10,691 nt of DNA, from contig JACCRW010000034.1 of the NCBI GenBank assembly GCA_013813345.1, positions 1-10,691 on the forward strand, in the 5' to 3' direction. Origin of the DNA: Actinomycetota bacterium. GTDB taxonomy: Bacteria > Actinomycetota > Thermoleophilia > Gaiellales > Gaiellaceae. Made by a program: the position numbers and the translations under genes. The first letter of the stretch is position 1, and the number at the start of each line of letters is the position of its first letter. Positions 1 through 7,419 of this stretch are shown piece after piece. A model generated the notes under the pieces. It was not told the origin of the DNA and did no database searches. It worked only from the letters and a program-made list of their open reading frames with translations.

Positions 1-164
1 GCTTCGCCGACATCACACTCGCGAGCGAGCTACTCGGTTACCACCCGACGATCGCGCCCGAGGAAGGGATGGCGGAGCTCGCAGGCTGGCTGGAGACGCA
101 GACGGCGGACGACCGCGTCGAGCACGCCACCGCCGAGCTCGTCTCCCGGGGGCTGGCTAGATGA
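1..164 (+). CDS. NDP-sugar epimerase/dehydratase (extended SDR), C-terminal end only
   Basis: This is the last 53 residues of a gene that begins outside the window, read in the frame starting at base 3 and ending at TGA 162-164. It shows the usual C-terminus of extended short-chain dehydrogenases acting on nucleotide sugars: an 'ADITLASELLGY-P' segment, then 'PEEG' and a 'WLET' helix. This matches the substrate-lobe ending of UDP-glucose 4-epimerases and dTDP/CDP-sugar dehydratases or reductases. The NAD-binding and catalytic parts are not visible, so the exact reaction cannot be named. Because the next gene resembles a CDP-paratose 2-epimerase, a paratose-synthase-like role is possible, but that is inference. 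Its stop overlaps the next start as ATGA. Confidence 0.75.
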   Translation, partial: FADITLASELLGYHPTIAPEEGMAELAGWLETQTADDRVEHATAELVSRGLAR

Positions 165-1219
165 GCGCGTGCCGGAGAGCGCTGATCACCGGCGGCGCGG
201 GCTTCGTCGGCACCAACCTCGTCTCGCGACTCGCCGAGGACGGCGCGGAGGTCGTCGTGCTCGACAACCTGTCCCGTCGCGGAGTGACGGAGAACCTGAG
301 CTGGCTGCGGAGTACGTACGGCCCCCAGGTGCGGGTCGAGATCGGCGACATCCGCGCGACGCAGACTCTCCGGCGCGCACTGGAGGGCGTGAGCGAGGTC
401 TACCACCTGGCGGGGCAGGTGGCCGTCACTACGTCGCTCGAGGCGCCGGTCGACGACTTCCGCGTCAACGCAGAAGGGACGCTCGGCCTGCTCGAGGAGA
501 TCCGCCGCCTCGACGAGCTGCCGTTCCTCCTCTTCACGTCGACGAACAAGGTCTACGGTTCCCTCCCCGATCTCAAGCTCGAACGGAACGACCACCGCTG
601 GGAGCCCGCAGATGCCGCGATCCGCGCGGCGGGACTCTCGGAGCTTCGTCCTCTGGACTTCTGCACGCCGTACGGCTGCTCGAAGGGCGCGGCCGACCAG
701 TACGTGCTCGACTACGCGAAGTCGTTCGGACTTCCTGCGGTCGTCTTTCGGATGAGCTGCATCTACGGCCCCCACCAGCACGGCACCGAGGATCAGGGCT
801 GGGTCGCGCACTTCGCCATCCGGGCGCTGGAGCGGCGGCCGATCACGTTGTACGGGGATGGCGCCCAGGTACGGGACATCCTCTTCGTCCAGGATCTCGT
901 CGAGGCGATGCAGCTCGCGCGGGAGAACGTCGAAGAGCTCGCCGGGCAACCGTTCAACATGGGCGGAGGCACTGCAAACGCGGTGTCGCTGCTCGACGTG
1001 GTGGAGCTGCTCGCCGAGCTCGGCACCCCGACGGAAGTCCGCTACGCCGAGGAGCGGCCGGGCGACCAGCGCTACTACGTCGCGGATACGTCCAGTTTCT
1101 CTGCGGCGACCGGCTGGCTGGCCGCTGTCGACGCGCAGGAGGGGATCGCGCGGCTGCACCGGTGGCTCGCCGACGAAGGCTCCTCCGAACGGGAGCCGCT
1201 ACGCGCAGTGGCGCTCTAG
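161..1219 (+). CDS. CDP-paratose 2-epimerase (CDP-tyvelose epimerase)-like SDR
   Basis: This is a 352-residue cytoplasmic NAD-dependent sugar epimerase of the extended SDR family. The N-terminal Rossmann motif TGGAGFVG lies at residues 10-17. The active site is visible as FTSTNKVYG (Ser127/Thr128) with Tyr171 and Lys175 in PYGCSKGAADQY. The segment YGPHQHGTEDQGWVAHF (about 202-218) is, with the other two, typical of CDP-paratose 2-epimerases (RfbE/TylV type), which interconvert CDP-paratose and CDP-tyvelose. The length is normal for the family. Many homologues outside Salmonella and Yersinia are uncharacterised, so the nucleotide and sugar are uncertain, although epimerisation of an NDP-sugar is likely. 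The ATG at 161 overlaps the previous stop (ATGA) and places the glycine motif correctly. The next gene follows after 17 bases. Confidence 0.8.
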   Translation: MSACRRALITGGAGFVGTNLVSRLAEDGAEVVVLDNLSRRGVTENLSWLRSTYGPQVRVEIGDIRATQTLRRALEGVSEVYHLAGQVAVTTSLEAPVDDFRVNAEGTLGLLEEIRRLDELPFLLFTSTNKVYGSLPDLKLERNDHRWEPADAAIRAAGLSELRPLDFCTPYGCSKGAADQYVLDYAKSFGLPAVVFRMSCIYGPHQHGTEDQGWVAHFAIRALERRPITLYGDGAQVRDILFVQDLVEAMQLARENVEELAGQPFNMGGGTANAVSLLDVVELLAELGTPTEVRYAEERPGDQRYYVADTSSFSAATGWLAAVDAQEGIARLHRWLADEGSSEREPLRAVAL

Positions 1220-1236
1220 CCGTTGGCGTCGCGACC

Positions 1237-2070
1237 ATGCGCGCGGCGGTGTTGGCCGGCCCTGGCCGCGTCGTCGTCCAGGAGTGGCGCGCGCCCGAAC
1301 CGAGGCCGGGAGAGATCCTCGTTCGGGTCGAGGGCTGCGGCGTCTGCGGCTCCTCGCTGCCCCTCTGGGAAGGCCGTCCGTGGTTCGACTATCCGGCCGA
1401 ACCCGGGGCGCCCGGCCACGAGGTGTGGGGCCGCACCGAGGACGGCCGCAGGGTCACGGGGCTGTCCGGCACGGGCTTCGCCGAGCTCGAGCTCCTGCGC
1501 GAGGACGAGCTCGTGGTCCTGCCGCCCGAGCTGGACGGAACCCCGTTTCCCGGCGAGGCCCTCGGCTGCGCGGTCAACGTCGTCCGACGGGCGGACGTCC
1601 GGACGGGTCAGGAGGTCGCCGTCGTCGGCATGGGCTTCCTCGGCACTGTCGTGGCGCGGCTCTGCGAGCTCCGAGGCGCGCACGTAACGCCGGTTCGCCG
1701 GGAGGACGAGCCCGAAGCTGAGTTCGAGCGCGTGATCGAGGCGGCGGGGACACAAGCGGCGCTTGACAAGGCGTCGCGGCTCGTCGCGACCGGCGGGCTG
1801 CTGGCTATCGCCGGCTTCCATCAGGACGGGCCGCGAACGGTTGACCTGCAGAGCTGGAACTGGCGTGGGATCGACGTCGTCAACGCGCACGAGCGCGACC
1901 CGCGCCGCTCCCTAGCGGGGATGCGCGAAGCGGTGCGGCTCGCAGCATCGGGAGAGCTCGACGTCTCGGCGCTCATCACGCATACGTTCGGACTCGACGA
2001 GGTCGAGCGGGCGTTCGCCGCGGCGTCTCGGCGGGGCCCCGGATTCCTGAAGGCGATCGTGTGTCCCTGA
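1237..2070 (+). CDS. Compact zinc-dependent medium-chain dehydrogenase/reductase
   Basis: This 277-residue MDR (alcohol/sorbitol dehydrogenase-like) protein probably oxidises or reduces a sugar or polyol with NAD(P). The GroES-like domain carries the catalytic zinc ligands GCGVCGSS (Cys37) and PGHE (His61, Glu62). GEALGCAVNVVRR (about 106-118) matches the conserved hinge of the family, and VAVVGMGFLG (about 127-136) is the Rossmann glycine motif. The protein is clearly shorter than the usual 340-350 residues: the structural-zinc lobe with four cysteines is missing, and the chain passes from the GHE region almost directly to the hinge. ATG 1237 is the only plausible start after the previous stop at 1219; the upstream Shine-Dalgarno is weak, so translation probably depends on the gene before it. 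It overlaps the following Gfo/Idh/MocA gene by 10 bases, which suggests a joint task. Confidence 0.8.
   Translation: MRAAVLAGPGRVVVQEWRAPEPRPGEILVRVEGCGVCGSSLPLWEGRPWFDYPAEPGAPGHEVWGRTEDGRRVTGLSGTGFAELELLREDELVVLPPELDGTPFPGEALGCAVNVVRRADVRTGQEVAVVGMGFLGTVVARLCELRGAHVTPVRREDEPEAEFERVIEAAGTQAALDKASRLVATGGLLAIAGFHQDGPRTVDLQSWNWRGIDVVNAHERDPRRSLAGMREAVRLAASGELDVSALITHTFGLDEVERAFAAASRRGPGFLKAIVCP
2049..2053 (+). promoter_or_regulatory. Shine-Dalgarno site for the GTG-started oxidoreductase gene
   Basis: GAAGG lies 7 bases before the GTG at 2061, inside the end of the preceding dehydrogenase gene. It supports GTG 2061 as the start of the Gfo/Idh/MocA gene, since no ATG precedes the Rossmann motif in that frame. 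Confidence 0.5.
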
Positions 2071-2978
2071 CTGCGACGCGGCCCAGGCTCGGCTTCCTCG
2101 GCCTCGGCTGGGTCGGCCGCTCGCGACTGGACGCCATTGCGGCCAGCGGCCTCGCGGAGATCGGTGCGATCGCCGATCCCGCTCTGCCGGGTGCGCTGGG
2201 ATCGCTGGACGAGCTGCTCGAGGCGGCACCTGACGGGATCGTGATCGCAACGCCCTCGGCGCTGCACGCGGAGCAGGCGATCGCAGCACTAGAGCGCGGC
2301 ATCGCAGTCTTCTGCCAGAAGCCGCTCGGACGGAGCGCCACCGAGACTCGCACGGTCGTGGACGCCGCGCGCGCGGCCGACCGCCTGCTCGGCGTGGACC
2401 TGTCGTATCGCTTCGTCGAGGCGTTCCGCGTTGCGCGCGATGTCGTCCGCTCGGGCGAGCTTGGCGAGATCCTCGCGGGCGACCTCGTCTTTCACAACGC
2501 CTACGGGCCGGACAAGGAGTGGTTCTACGACCCGGAGCTCGCCGGCGGCGGCTGCGTGATCGACCTCGGCGTGCATCTCATCGACCTGGCCGTGTGGACG
2601 CTCGACCTCGATCCTGTCGAGGTGAGGAGCCGGCTGCGCGGCCACCCGGTCGAGCAGCTCGCCACCGCCGAGCTCGACCACGTCCGGCTCGCGTGCTCCT
2701 GGAACCTGCACGCAGGTCGCGATGCCGTCATCGAGGCGAGCTTCTACGGAAGCAACGGCGCCGTCTCCGTCCGGAACGTGAACGGCTCCTTCTACGACTT
2801 CCGGTGCGAGCGACTGTGCGGCACGAGCACCGAGGTTCTCGTCGAGCCGCCGGACAATTGGGCCGGCCGGGCCGCCGTCGACTGGGCGCGACGTCTGGCC
2901 GCCGGTGAGGGCTTCGGCGCGGACGCCGACGAGTACGTGCGCGTGGCCGCCCTCCTCGATCGGATCTACGGCCGATGA
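2061..2978 (+). CDS. Gfo/Idh/MocA family oxidoreductase
   Basis: This 305-residue cytoplasmic NAD(P)-dependent oxidoreductase belongs to a family that acts mostly on sugars, inositols and NDP-sugars. The N-terminal Rossmann fold shows GFLGLGWVG (glycines 14, 16, 19). The family's EKP signature appears as CQKPLG (Lys87-Pro88), so Gln replaces the usual Glu. The C-terminal domain has the substrate-site signature GGGCVIDLGVHLID (Asp168, His172, Asp175). The protein is a little shorter than the common 330-380 residues. It starts at GTG 2061 within the end of the MDR gene and ends with an ATGA overlap into the glycosyltransferase gene. Its tight coupling to the MDR gene recalls the fused MDR-Gfo/Idh/MocA 'bi-domain' oxidoreductases found in polysaccharide clusters. 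The substrate is unknown. Confidence 0.85.
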   Translation: MSLTATRPRLGFLGLGWVGRSRLDAIAASGLAEIGAIADPALPGALGSLDELLEAAPDGIVIATPSALHAEQAIAALERGIAVFCQKPLGRSATETRTVVDAARAADRLLGVDLSYRFVEAFRVARDVVRSGELGEILAGDLVFHNAYGPDKEWFYDPELAGGGCVIDLGVHLIDLAVWTLDLDPVEVRSRLRGHPVEQLATAELDHVRLACSWNLHAGRDAVIEASFYGSNGAVSVRNVNGSFYDFRCERLCGTSTEVLVEPPDNWAGRAAVDWARRLAAGEGFGADADEYVRVAALLDRIYGR

Positions 2979-4030
2979 GGGTGCTGATGACGGCCGACAC
3001 GGTCGGCGGCGTCTGGACGTACGCACTCGATCTTGCCGACGCGCTCGCGCCTCATGGCGTCGAGGTGCAGCTCGCGACGATGGGGAGGCTGCCGGACGTC
3101 GAGCAGCGCGCGGCGGTCGAACGCTCGGCCGTCGCGGGGCTGCACGAGTCGGACTACGCGCTCGAGTGGGAGAACGACCCGTGGGACGACGTCGACCGCG
3201 CCGGCCAATGGCTGCTCGAGCTGGCGGACGCGCTGCGCCCCGACGTCGTCCACCTGAACGGCTACGTCCACGCGACGCTGAGCTGGCCCGCACCTGTCGT
3301 CGTCGCGGCGCACTCCGATGTGCTCTCGTGGTGGCGCGCGGTTCGGCGGACACCTGCGCCCGAGTCGCTCGCGTGTTACCGAAACCGCGTTGCCGTGGGG
3401 CTGCGGAACGCGAATGCGGTGTGCGCTCCCACACAGGCCGGCCTGGACGATCTCGCGGCGAGCTACGTGTTCGAGACGCAGTGCGAGGTCGTGCCGAACG
3501 GCCGGGCGCCACGAGCGACGGCCTTCGTCGCCAAGGAGCAGCTCGTCGCCGGTCTCGGCCGCTTCTGGGATGAGGGAAAAAACGTCGCGGCGCTGCAGCG
3601 GATCGCGGTTCGATCGCCATGGCCGGTGCTCCTCGCGGGACCCGGCTCGGCACTCGGTCGCATCTCCTCGGCTGAGACGGCGTCCCTCCTCGCCCGTGCC
3701 TCTATCTTCGTCTCCCCCGCCCGGTACGAGCCGTTCGGGCTCGCGGCGCTCGAGGCCGCTCAGGCCGGCTGCGCGCTCGTCCTCGGCGACCTCGCCTCGC
3801 TCCGGGAGGTTTGGGGCGACGCCGCGGCGTACGCCTCACCTGACGACGACGAGGCAGTCCTGGCTGCGGTTCGCGATCTCTGCACGAATCGGGATCGTCG
3901 GCTAGACCTAGCCGGACGGGCGGAACGGCGTGCGTCGCGGTACACGCCCGAGGCGATGGCGGCCGGGATGCGAGCGCTCTACACGAGAGTGCTCGCGCAG
4001 ACAGCCGTCGCGACTGAAGCGGTCGCGTGA
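2975..4030 (+). CDS. GT4-type glycosyltransferase (GT-B fold)
   Basis: This is a 351-residue retaining-type glycosyltransferase that would transfer a sugar from a nucleotide donor to a growing glycan at the cytoplasmic side. The N-terminus MRVLMTADTVGGVWTYALDL is the GT-B acceptor-domain start, with the 'GGVW' glycine loop. A VVAAHSD segment (about 109-115) and VVPNGR (about 170) follow. The donor-domain EX7E motif is present as EPFGLAALE (Glu252 and Glu260), followed by the usual 'AGCALVLGDLASLREVW' region. No transmembrane segment or signal peptide is evident. It belongs to the same operon as the epimerase and dehydrogenases, with ATGA coupling upstream and GTGA coupling downstream. It is more canonical than the three CgeB-like enzymes that follow. 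Donor and acceptor cannot be told from the sequence. Confidence 0.85.
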   Translation: MRVLMTADTVGGVWTYALDLADALAPHGVEVQLATMGRLPDVEQRAAVERSAVAGLHESDYALEWENDPWDDVDRAGQWLLELADALRPDVVHLNGYVHATLSWPAPVVVAAHSDVLSWWRAVRRTPAPESLACYRNRVAVGLRNANAVCAPTQAGLDDLAASYVFETQCEVVPNGRAPRATAFVAKEQLVAGLGRFWDEGKNVAALQRIAVRSPWPVLLAGPGSALGRISSAETASLLARASIFVSPARYEPFGLAALEAAQAGCALVLGDLASLREVWGDAAAYASPDDDEAVLAAVRDLCTNRDRRLDLAGRAERRASRYTPEAMAAGMRALYTRVLAQTAVATEAVA

Positions 4031-5118
4031 GGATCGTCCTCTTCGTCCACTCGCTCGTCTCCGACTGGAATCACGGGAACGCACACTTCCTCCGCGGGAT
4101 CGTCCGCGAGCTCCGGGCACGGGGCCACGAGTCGATCGTCTACGAGCCGGAGGATGGCTGGAGTCGCAGGAATCTCCTTCGCGGGCACGTCACAGCGCTC
4201 GAGGACTTCACGGCGGCGTTCCCCGGCCTGACGAGCCGCACGTACGGCCGCGATCTTAACGTCGAAGAGGCGCTCGACGGCGCCGACGTGGCCCTCGTCC
4301 ACGAGTGGAACGAGCCATGGCTCGTGAGGAGCGTCGGGCGCAGCGGCGTCCGCTCCCTCTTCCACGACACGCATCACCGAGCCGTGACCGCGCCTGCCGA
4401 GATGCGCCGCTACGACCTCTCCGGGTACGCGGGTGTCCTCGCATTCGGCGAAGCGGTCGCGGAGGTCTACCGGAAGCGCGGCTGGCACGATCGCGTCTGG
4501 GTCTGGCACGAGGCGGCGGACGTCGCACTGTTCCGCCCACTACGGCGGACGAAGCAGGCCGACCTCGTCTGGATCGGCAACTGGACCGACGGCGAGCGGT
4601 CGGCCGAGCTGCGACGGTTCCTGCTCGAGCCCGCGGGCCGGCTCGGCCTCAGCGGGACGGTTCACGGCGTCCGCTATCCGGCGAGATCGCTCGCCGCCGT
4701 CGCCCGCTCCGGGCTGCGCTACGGAGGCTGGCTGCCGAACCATCGCGCGCCGGAGGCGTTCGCCCGTCATCGCGTGACCGTGCACGTGCCGCGCAGACCC
4801 TACGTCGAGGCACTCCCCGGCATCCCCACGATCCGCCCCTTCGAGGCGCTCGCCTGCGGGATCCCGCTCGTGTCCGCGCCGTGGGACGATGTCGAGGGCC
4901 TGTTCACGCCGGGCGAGGACTACCTCGTTGCCCGCAACGGCCGCGAGCTCGAGCGGCACCTCCGCGAGATCCTCGGCGACGAGTCGCTGGCACGAGAGCT
5001 CGCGCGCCGCGGCCGGGGGACGATCCTCGGACGCCACACGTGCGCGCATCGCGTCGACGAGCTGCTCTCGATCCTGAGCGAGCTCGGGATCGCAAGAGCG
5101 GAGAGCGCGGCGGCATGA
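4027..5118 (+). CDS. CgeB-like glycosyltransferase, first of three
   Basis: This 363-residue protein resembles the CgeB/'spore maturation' group of GT-B glycosyltransferases. The N-terminus MRIVLFVHSLVSDWNHGNAH holds the first beta strand and loop, followed by 'ELRARGHE', as in its two downstream relatives. The C-terminal donor domain carries TIRPFEALACGIPLVS (Glu near residue 273), then GEDYLVARNG and the closing HTCAHRVDELL helix typical of CgeB proteins. B. subtilis CgeB is linked to glycosylation of the outermost spore layer; homologues elsewhere are mostly in polysaccharide clusters, and no spore genes are seen here. It starts at GTG 4027, overlapping the previous stop as GTGA, and ends with ATGA into the second paralogue. 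It is the most divergent of the three. The function is inferred from the family only. Confidence 0.75.
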   Translation: MRIVLFVHSLVSDWNHGNAHFLRGIVRELRARGHESIVYEPEDGWSRRNLLRGHVTALEDFTAAFPGLTSRTYGRDLNVEEALDGADVALVHEWNEPWLVRSVGRSGVRSLFHDTHHRAVTAPAEMRRYDLSGYAGVLAFGEAVAEVYRKRGWHDRVWVWHEAADVALFRPLRRTKQADLVWIGNWTDGERSAELRRFLLEPAGRLGLSGTVHGVRYPARSLAAVARSGLRYGGWLPNHRAPEAFARHRVTVHVPRRPYVEALPGIPTIRPFEALACGIPLVSAPWDDVEGLFTPGEDYLVARNGRELERHLREILGDESLARELARRGRGTILGRHTCAHRVDELLSILSELGIARAESAAA

Positions 5119-6176
5119 GGATCGCGATCTTCGGCTCGTCGCTCGTGTCCTCCTACTGGAACGGCGCCGCCACGTACTACCGCGGGATCGTGCGGGCGCT
5201 TGCCGAGCGCGGTCACGACGTCGTCTTCCTCGAGCCCGACGCCTACGAGCGGCAGCAGAACCGGGACATGGAAGACCCGTCCTGGGCGGAGGTCGTCGTC
5301 TGGGAGCCGTCGGCAGACCGCGCACGGGAGCTCGTGCGCTCCGTTGCAGGCTTCGACGTCGTTGCCAAGACGAGCGGAGTGGGTGTCCTCGACGCGGAGC
5401 TCGAGGAGGCGGTTGCGCGGCTGTCGGGGCCGATCACGATCTACTGGGACGTCGATGCACCTGCGACGCTCGCGAGGCTGGAGGCAGATGAGGGGGACTC
5501 CCTACGGGAGCTCGTCCCCCACTTCGACCTCGTCCTGACCTACGGCGGCGGCGACCCTGTCATCGACGGCTACCGCTCGCTTGGCGCCCGCGATTGCGCT
5601 CCGGTCTACAACGGCCTCGATCCCGAGACGCACCACGCGGAGGAGCCCGACGAGCGCTTCGCGGCGGATCTCGCATTCCTCGGCAACCGCCTGCCCGACC
5701 GAGAGCACCGGGTCGAGGAGTTCTTCCTCGCCGTAGCGGCCTACTCGCCGCGCCACTCGTTCGTGCTCGGCGGATCCGGCTGGGAGGGCAAACCGATGCC
5801 GGGAAACGTCCGGCTGCTCGGCCACGTCGGAACGGGCGACCACAACGCCCTCAACTCCACGCCGCTCGCGGTCCTCAACGTCACCCGGGACTCGATGGTC
5901 GCAAACGGCTGGTCGCCGGCAACACGCGTGTTCGAGTCCGCCGGGGCCGGAGCGTGTCTGATCACGGACGCCTGGCGCGGGATCGAGCTCTTCCTGGAGC
6001 CTGGCCGAGAGGTGCTCGTCGCGCACGACGGGGACGAGGTTGCGCGTCATCTCGACGAGCTCGATCCCGAGCGGGCGCGGTCGATCGGCGAGGCGGCCCT
6101 CGCACGCGTCCTCCGCGACCACACGTACGCGCAGCGTGCGGAGCAGGTCGAGGCGCTCCTGGGAGTGAGAGCGTGA
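5115..6176 (+). CDS. CgeB-like glycosyltransferase, second of three
   Basis: This 353-residue GT-B protein is of the CgeB type and paralogous to its two neighbours. The N-terminus MRIAIFGSSLVSSYWNGAAT, then YYRGIV and ALAERGHDVVFLEPD, lines up well with the third copy. The middle contains ITIYWDVDAPATL and FDLVLTYGGGDPV, which the third copy matches as VAFWDIDTPVT and FDLYLSFTGGPLL. The donor domain shows PATRVFESAGAGACLITDAW (Glu near residue 274), then LEPGREVLVAHDG and the terminal HTYAQRAEQVEALL helix. The ATG at 5115 is fixed by the ATGA overlap, and the gene ends in a GTGA overlap. No membrane segment is apparent. It probably adds one sugar to the same glycan as the other transferases in this operon; that is inference. 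Confidence 0.75.
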   Translation: MRIAIFGSSLVSSYWNGAATYYRGIVRALAERGHDVVFLEPDAYERQQNRDMEDPSWAEVVVWEPSADRARELVRSVAGFDVVAKTSGVGVLDAELEEAVARLSGPITIYWDVDAPATLARLEADEGDSLRELVPHFDLVLTYGGGDPVIDGYRSLGARDCAPVYNGLDPETHHAEEPDERFAADLAFLGNRLPDREHRVEEFFLAVAAYSPRHSFVLGGSGWEGKPMPGNVRLLGHVGTGDHNALNSTPLAVLNVTRDSMVANGWSPATRVFESAGAGACLITDAWRGIELFLEPGREVLVAHDGDEVARHLDELDPERARSIGEAALARVLRDHTYAQRAEQVEALLGVRA

Positions 6177-7219
6177 GGATCGTCGTGCTCGGCCTGTCGA
6201 TTACGTCGTCGTGGGGAAACGGACACGCGACGAACTATCGGGCCCTGTGCGCAGCGCTGCGCGAGCGAGGTCACGACGTTCTCTTCCTCGAGCGCGACAA
6301 GCCGTGGTACGCGGCGAATCGCGACTTCGACGCGCCGTGGGTGGCGCTCTACGACTCGGTCGCCCACCTCGAAGCGTGGGACACGGACGTCCGGGGAGCC
6401 GACCTCGTTCTCGTCGGCTCCTTCGTCCCGGACGGAGTCCAAGTCGCCGAGTGGGCACTCGCGTCGGCGACCGGGTCCGTCGCCTTCTGGGACATCGATA
6501 CGCCCGTGACGGCCGCGGCTCTGAGGCGGGGCGACTGCGAGTACCTGACGCCCGAACTCGTGCCTCGCTTCGACCTCTACCTCTCCTTTACCGGCGGGCC
6601 GCTGCTCGACGATCTCGGCGCAGCACGCGCGCGTGCGTTCTGGTGCATGTTCGACCCGGCTGTCTACGCTCCCGTGCGGACGCCGCGCCGTTGGGACCTT
6701 GGATACCTTGGCACGTATTCCGACGACCGACAGCCGACGCTCGAGGAGCTCCTCGTGCGGCCCGCGACCGATCTGCCCGGCGCGCGCTTCGCAGTCGCCG
6801 GGCCGATGTACCCGGTGGGAATCGCGTGGCCCACGAACGTCGAGCGAATCGAGAACGTCCGACCCGGCGATCATCCCGGGTTCTATTCGGCGCAGCGGTT
6901 CACGCTCAACGTGACGCGAGCGGACATGATCCGCGCGGGCTGGTCGCCGAGCGTACGGCTCTTCGAGGCCGCCGCCTGCGCCGTGCCCGTGATCTCCGAC
7001 TGGTGGGAGGGACTGGAAGCGTTCTTCGAGCCGGATCGGGAGATCCTGATCGCGCGCGACGCCGACGACGTCGAGCGCATCCTGATCGAGGTCGAGGAAG
7101 ACGAGCGGCGCGCAATCGGCGCGCGGGCCCGCGCGCGTGTGTTGCGCGAGCACACCGCCGCGCACCGCGCGGCCGACCTCGAGCTGCTTTCGGTAGAGGT
7201 CGCGAAGACGGCCGCATGA
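6173..7219 (+). CDS. CgeB-like glycosyltransferase, third of three
   Basis: This 348-residue protein, with GTG start at 6173, is closest to the preceding copy: an N-terminus with SITSSWGNGHATNYRAL and GHDVLFLERDKPWY, a central VAFWDIDTPVT, and a donor domain with SVRLFEAAACAVPVISDWW (Glu near residue 265), EPDREILIARDADD and the HTAAHRAADLELL end. These are the marks of CgeB-type GT-B glycosyltransferases. The shared layout of copies two and three points to tandem duplication followed by divergence, while the first copy is more distant. It overlaps the previous gene as GTGA and the following methyltransferase remnant as ATGA. It is the last intact gene of the operon, because the sequence right after it is damaged. 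Substrate and acceptor are unknown. Confidence 0.75.
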   Translation: MRIVVLGLSITSSWGNGHATNYRALCAALRERGHDVLFLERDKPWYAANRDFDAPWVALYDSVAHLEAWDTDVRGADLVLVGSFVPDGVQVAEWALASATGSVAFWDIDTPVTAAALRRGDCEYLTPELVPRFDLYLSFTGGPLLDDLGAARARAFWCMFDPAVYAPVRTPRRWDLGYLGTYSDDRQPTLEELLVRPATDLPGARFAVAGPMYPVGIAWPTNVERIENVRPGDHPGFYSAQRFTLNVTRADMIRAGWSPSVRLFEAAACAVPVISDWWEGLEAFFEPDREILIARDADDVERILIEVEEDERRAIGARARARVLREHTAAHRAADLELLSVEVAKTAA

Positions 7220-7419
7220 CGCTCCAGTCGCAGTCGACGCCCGATCCGGAGCTCGCCGCGCTCGCGCCGTGGTTCCACAATCTCCACCTGCCCGACGGCA
7301 GGCAGACGGCGCCCGACCACCCGCTCGGGGACTTCCCGGCGTTCAAGTAGAAGGCGGTCTCACCGCACCTTCCGGCAGATCTGTCCGGCTGGACAGCGCT
7401 CGACATCGGCTGCAACGCC
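7216..7419 (+). pseudogene. SAM-dependent methyltransferase, N-terminal remnant with in-frame TAG
   Basis: The gene starts at ATG 7216 in an ATGA overlap with the last glycosyltransferase. Its first 44 residues include APWFHNLHLPDG, QTAPDHPLGDFPAFK, an N-terminus I recognise from CmoB-related class I methyltransferases found next to glycosyltransferases. The reading frame then meets TAG (7348-7350) where the family has Trp (TGG). The same frame continues with APHLP-like SPHLPADLSGWTALDIGCNA, ending in the SAM-binding motif I (LDIGCNA, 7399-7419). After that the homology stops and unrelated sequence begins. The rest of the fold, including the remaining SAM-binding strands, is absent, so no functional enzyme can be made even with readthrough. 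The short 44-residue product, if translated, should be inert. The family assignment is from memory of the motif. Confidence 0.75.

Noticed and set aside
38..1159. Long minus-strand open frame opposite the epimerase
   Set aside because: It is antisense to a clear SDR gene, arginine- and charge-rich with no recognisable motif; typical of the opposite strand of GC-rich coding DNA.
2289..3653. 454-codon minus-strand open frame across the Gfo/Idh/MocA and GT4 genes
   Set aside because: It covers two genes with clear family motifs on the plus strand and shows low-complexity Arg/Ala/Pro text.
6047..7165. 372-codon minus-strand open frame opposite the third CgeB-like gene
   Set aside because: It is a mirror of a motif-bearing gene and has no motif of its own.
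7348..7350. Stop-codon readthrough or recoding at the methyltransferase TAG
   Set aside because: The downstream part of the enzyme is absent, so readthrough would not yield a working protein; a plain nonsense mutation is simpler.
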